Origin: Halomonadaceae bacterium T82-2
GTDB taxonomy: Bacteria > Pseudomonadota > Gammaproteobacteria > Pseudomonadales > Halomonadaceae
Assembly (NCBI GenBank): GCA_001577635.1
Contig: LSBP01000017.1
Location: 1-61,085 of the forward strand
Direction: 5' to 3'
Length of the DNA: 61,085 bases
This document shows positions 58,213 through 61,085 of this stretch, one piece after another. The notes beneath the pieces were generated by a model. That model saw only the letters and a program-made list of their open reading frames with translations. It had not been told where the DNA came from and ran no database searches. The position numbers and the translations under genes were made by a program. Numbering within the stretch: position 1 is the stretch's first letter; each line of letters opens with the position of its first letter.

Positions 58213-58418
58213 GGCGCCTTACCTCTCGTGCATTGGCTTTGCGAAAACTGATGACCCGAATCCCGCCGTCTATCGGCGTGAAACACACCACATGAATACG
58301 CTGGCCAACCAGCCCCAGGGCAACGAAGCGCCGCTCGGGGGCAGTCATGTCGCGTGTCTTCCATGTACAGCGCCCCTTCCCAATCGAAGCGCTCGATCGT
58401 CGTGAAGCCTGGATTCAT
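58190..58418 (-). pseudogene. brnT: BrnT family toxin, truncated and frameshifted
   Basis: BrnT-like sequence is split over two frames. One frame carries RFDWEGALYMEDTRHD. The next frame, from an ATG at about 58347, carries ERRFVALGLVGQRIHVVCFTPIDGG and ISFRKANAREVRR, the BrnT C-terminal half, and ends with a TAA at 58190 inside brnA. The N-terminal part expected in BrnT (a WD..K...N..KHG segment) is missing. The shift lies near the GACACGCGACATGACTGCC stretch. It is therefore probably inactive unless sequencing error explains the shift; the missing N-terminus would remain. Confidence 0.8.
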
Positions 58419-58548
58419 AGAATAACCGCAGCACCTGCGGTGGTGCCCTGGGCTCCCGAGGCCGGTTAGCCGGCTTGCCGTTAAGCAGCCTTGGCCCTGT
58501 ATCATGGCGTTACAGCAAGGTATCTGCATCAATACCGGGGAACAGTCA

Positions 58549-60528
58549 GTGAGCATCGAAAGCCATTCTCAGACGGCCGCCTTCATCTGGTCCGTCGCGG
58601 ACCTGCTGCGCGGCGATTTCAAGCAGTCCCAGTATGGGCGGGTGATCCTGCCGTTCACCCTGCTGCGGCGTCTGGAGTGCGTGCTGGCGCCGACCAAGGC
58701 GGCCGTGCTGGCCGCGGCCCAGGAGCACCAGACCAAGCCCGAGGCGGTGCGCGAGAAGCTGCTGCTGCGCGCGGCCGAGCAGCAGTTCTTCAACGCCTCG
58801 CCACTGACGTTGGGCACCCTCTCGGATACCCAGACCGCCGACGACCTGATGAGCTACGTGCAGGCGTTCAGCCAGGATGCCCGCGAGATCTTCGATCACT
58901 TCCACTTCGAGGACTTCGTCCAGCAGCTGGCCGCCAACGACCTGCTCTATCAGGTGGTACAGAGGGTCGCCAGCATCGACCTGAGCCCGGCGCGGATCAG
59001 CAACTACGGCATGGGGGTGATCTTCGAGGAGCTGATCCGCAAGTTCGCCGAGAGCTCCAACGAGACCGCCGGTGAGCACTTCACGCCTCGCGACATCGTG
59101 CACCTGACCACCTCGCTGGTGCTGACCGGCCAGGACGAGACCCTGCGCCCGCACCGCATCGCCACCGTCTACGACCCCACGGCGGGCACCGGCGGCTTCC
59201 TCTCCGAGAGCGACGAGTACATCCAGCAGGTCAGCGAGAACGTCACGGTGTCGCTGCACGGCCAGGAGCTGAACCCGGAGTCCTACGCCATCTGCAAGGC
59301 GGACATGCTGATCAAGGGCCAGGACGTGGCCCAGATCAAGCTCGGCAACACCCTCTCCGACGACCAGCTGCCCGCCGAGCGCTTCGACTTCATGCTCGCC
59401 AACCCGCCGTTCGGGGTCGAGTGGAAGAAGGTCCAGAAGCAGGTCACCGACGAGCACAAGCAGAAGGGCTACGACGGCCGCTTCGGTCCGGGCCTGCCGC
59501 GCGTCTCCGACGGCTCGCTGCTGTTTTTGATGCATCTGGTCAGCAAGATGCGCCGCCCCAAGGACGGCGGCTCGCGGATCGGCATCATCCTCAACGGCTC
59601 GCCCTTGTTCACCGGCGGGGCCGGCAGCGGCGAGTCCGAGATCCGCCGCTACCTGCTGCAGCACGACCTGGTCGAGGCGATCGTCGCCCTGCCCACGGAC
59701 ATGTTCTACAACACCGGCATCGCCACCTACGTGTGGGTGCTCTCCAACCACAAGCCGGCCGAGCGCCGCGGCAAGGTCCAGCTGATCAACGCCACCGAGC
59801 GCTACACCAAGATGCGCAAGTCGCTGGGCAGCAAGCGCCAGTACGTGACCGACCGCGACATCGACGAGATCGTACGCTGCTACGGCGCCTTCCAGGAAAC
59901 CGAGGAGAGCAAGATCTTCCCGGTGGAGGCCTTCGGCTACCGGCGCATCACCGTCGAGCGCCCGCTGCGCCTCAACTTCCAGGCGAGCCCCGAGCGCCTG
60001 GCCCGGCTCGATGACGAGAAGCCGCTCCAGAAGCTTCCGGAGGCCGAGCGCGAGGCAGTCAAGGCCGCCTGCGCCACCCTGAACGCCGAGAGCCGCTACA
60101 CCAACCGGGACGCCTTCACCAAGGACCTGAAGGCCGCGCTGAAGCCCACCGGCCTCAAGGTCGGCGCCCCGGTCCTCAAGGCCGTCCTCAATGCCCTGTC
60201 CGAGCGCGACAGTGAAGCCGACATCTGCACCGACAAGAAGGGCAACCCGGAGCCCGACAGCGGCCTGCGTGACAACGAGAACGTGCCGCTGGACGAGTCG
60301 GTATTCGACTACTTTGCGCGCGAGGTGACTCCCCACGTGCCCGACGCCTGGATCGACGAGGACAAGCGCGACGAGCTGGACGGCCGCATCGGCATCGTCG
60401 GTTTCGAGATCCCGTTCAACCGGCACTTCTACACCTTCGAGCCGCCGCGCCCGCTGGAGGCCATCGACGCCGACCTCAAGGCCTGCACCGACCGGATCAA
60501 GCAGATGATCGAGGAGCTGTCGGCATGA
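58549..60528 (+). CDS. hsdM: Type I restriction-modification methyltransferase subunit
   Basis: Subunit of 659 residues (from the GTG at 58549), one of the larger HsdM types. The N-terminal helical domain ([31 protein letters not shown]) is typical. Motif I is [10 protein letters not shown] and motif IV NPPFG (adenine-N6 type); [12 protein letters not shown] precedes them. It joins HsdS to methylate the target and HsdR to cut; hsdR is not in the window. An upstream ATG at 58504 is also in frame, but family proteins start near [14 protein letters not shown]. It overlaps hsdS by four bases (ATGA). Confidence 0.93.
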   Translation: MSIESHSQTAAFIWSVADLLRGDFKQSQYGRVILPFTLLRRLECVLAPTKAAVLAAAQEHQTKPEAVREKLLLRAAEQQFFNASPLTLGTLSDTQTADDLMSYVQAFSQDAREIFDHFHFEDFVQQLAANDLLYQVVQRVASIDLSPARISNYGMGVIFEELIRKFAESSNETAGEHFTPRDIVHLTTSLVLTGQDETLRPHRIATVYDPTAGTGGFLSESDEYIQQVSENVTVSLHGQELNPESYAICKADMLIKGQDVAQIKLGNTLSDDQLPAERFDFMLANPPFGVEWKKVQKQVTDEHKQKGYDGRFGPGLPRVSDGSLLFLMHLVSKMRRPKDGGSRIGIILNGSPLFTGGAGSGESEIRRYLLQHDLVEAIVALPTDMFYNTGIATYVWVLSNHKPAERRGKVQLINATERYTKMRKSLGSKRQYVTDRDIDEIVRCYGAFQETEESKIFPVEAFGYRRITVERPLRLNFQASPERLARLDDEKPLQKLPEAEREAVKAACATLNAESRYTNRDAFTKDLKAALKPTGLKVGAPVLKAVLNALSERDSEADICTDKKGNPEPDSGLRDNENVPLDESVFDYFAREVTPHVPDAWIDEDKRDELDGRIGIVGFEIPFNRHFYTFEPPRPLEAIDADLKACTDRIKQMIEELSA

Positions 60529-61049
60529 GCTTTCCGCAATACCCCGAGTACAAGGACTCCGGCGTCGAGTGGCTGGGCGAGGTGCCGGCACACTGGCAAG
60601 TTCAAAAGATTGCTTGGCATGTGCCGTTTTCCGTTGGGTGGACGCCATCATCAGGAAAAGACGAATACTATGATGGCGACAACTTGTGGGTCACCATTGC
60701 GGACTTGAATGTGTCAAATGTGAATGACACCAAGTCTAAAATTAGCAACTTGGCCGTAAAGGATCGAGGAGGGAAGTTGGTCCCGGCTGGCAGCATGCTA
60801 TTTTCTTTCAAGCTGACTGTAGGGTCTGTCGCGTTCCTCGAAAAGCCTGCCTATACAAATGAAGCTATTGCTGCTTTTGAGCCAAACAGCAACCTTGACT
60901 TAAGGTACTGGAGCTATGCTGCTCCCATTTTTATACCCAAGTTTGGAAGGAATAACATTTATGGGGCGCTCCTTCTTAATCAAGAGCCTGAATCCGTGAG
61001 ACCGGCCCCCAGGAATGCTTCTAACCTACTGAACTGCATGGCAATATAG
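60525..61049 (+). pseudogene. hsdS: Type I restriction specificity subunit, cut short
   Basis: The first about 154 residues are a good HsdS start: YKDSGVEWLGEVPAHWQVQKI and the first target-recognition domain ending in KFGRNNIYGALLLNQE. After about 60990 the sequence changes to SVRPAPRNASNLLN and stops at 61049. HsdS is normally about 400-450 residues with two recognition domains, so this one is truncated. The recognition domain is AT-rich compared with hsdM, normal for variable hsdS domains. The sequence after the junction has no HsdS likeness and is probably the edge of an inserted element. Confidence 0.8.
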
Positions 61050-61085
61050 CGAATATCGCCATTCACCCAGATAGTGCCATGCCCA
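60992..61085. mobile_element. Probable edge of an insertion in hsdS
   Basis: Beginning about TGAATCCGTGAGACCGGC, the sequence has no HsdS character. On the minus strand a frame reads inward from the window end (GTIWVNGDIRYIAMQFSRLEAF...) and stops at a TGA near the junction. This may be the end of a transposase gene, but I cannot name a family, and the window ends here. Confidence 0.35.

Overview
The window looks like chromosome of a high-GC gammaproteobacterium, most likely a Halomonas-type (Halomonadaceae) organism. This rests on overall gene content (NnrS/Hmp, a TRAP tetronate operon, CPA1 antiporter, HmgA/FahA, a Csr/Rsm-type sRNA) and on families of intergenic palindromic repeats. No rRNA or tRNA gene was seen. 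Taxonomy is inference; no marker gene was compared.

Layout. 1-75 is the tail of a transposase, followed by a REP-like element. 250-2644 is a nitric-oxide detoxification operon (hmp-nnrS, leftward). It is preceded by a good sigma-54 promoter and three NorR-type enhancer sites. A TDT-family transporter follows (3233-4288). 4298-16266 is a leftward six-gene defence locus: SNF2-type helicase, DUF4391 protein, type III Mod methyltransferase, AlbA_2/GHKL protein, type III Res, Mrr-like nuclease. 16569-24378 carries rightward genes: CPA1 Na+/H+ antiporter, acetylpolyamine/histone deacetylase, GT9 glycosyltransferase, SirB2-like protein, PAP2 phosphatase, DedA-PAP2-LssY fusion and a YkvA-like protein. 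PmrA-type boxes stand before the glycosyltransferase and before the PAP2 gene.

24405-33581 is leftward: an erythromycin-esterase-like protein, then a probable stress/metal cluster (P2-type cation ATPase, outer-membrane protein, a Lon protease, a P1B-like ATPase with a TPCP motif). 33709-43864 is a ten-gene leftward catabolic operon for four-carbon sugar acids (ltnD-otnK-otnC-otnI-denD, TRAP dctPQM, aldehyde dehydrogenase, beta-hydroxyacid dehydrogenase). A divergent LacI-family regulator and a perfect 16-bp operator sit at its head. 45243-50349 is a glycerol-3-phosphate-type ABC operon (ugpB-A-E-C) plus a glycerophosphodiesterase. 50658-53019 is hmgA-fahA (homogentisate breakdown) behind a promoter overlapped by a strong inverted repeat. 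53246-55324 is arsR-arsC-arsB.

55478-57187 is a chemoreceptor with a perfect 63-bp in-frame duplication. Behind it lies an unannotated CsrB/RsmZ-like sRNA (about 57322-57543) with a GacA-type upstream box, GGA-loop hairpins and an intrinsic terminator. The right end holds an intact BrnA antitoxin with a broken BrnT toxin, then a type I R-M system (hsdM, and an hsdS cut short near 60990 by foreign sequence).

The most useful second-look items are the Csr/Rsm sRNA, the six-gene restriction/helicase locus, the long/short intergenic repeat family, the PmrA-box envelope cluster and the tetronate operon with two extra oxidoreductases.
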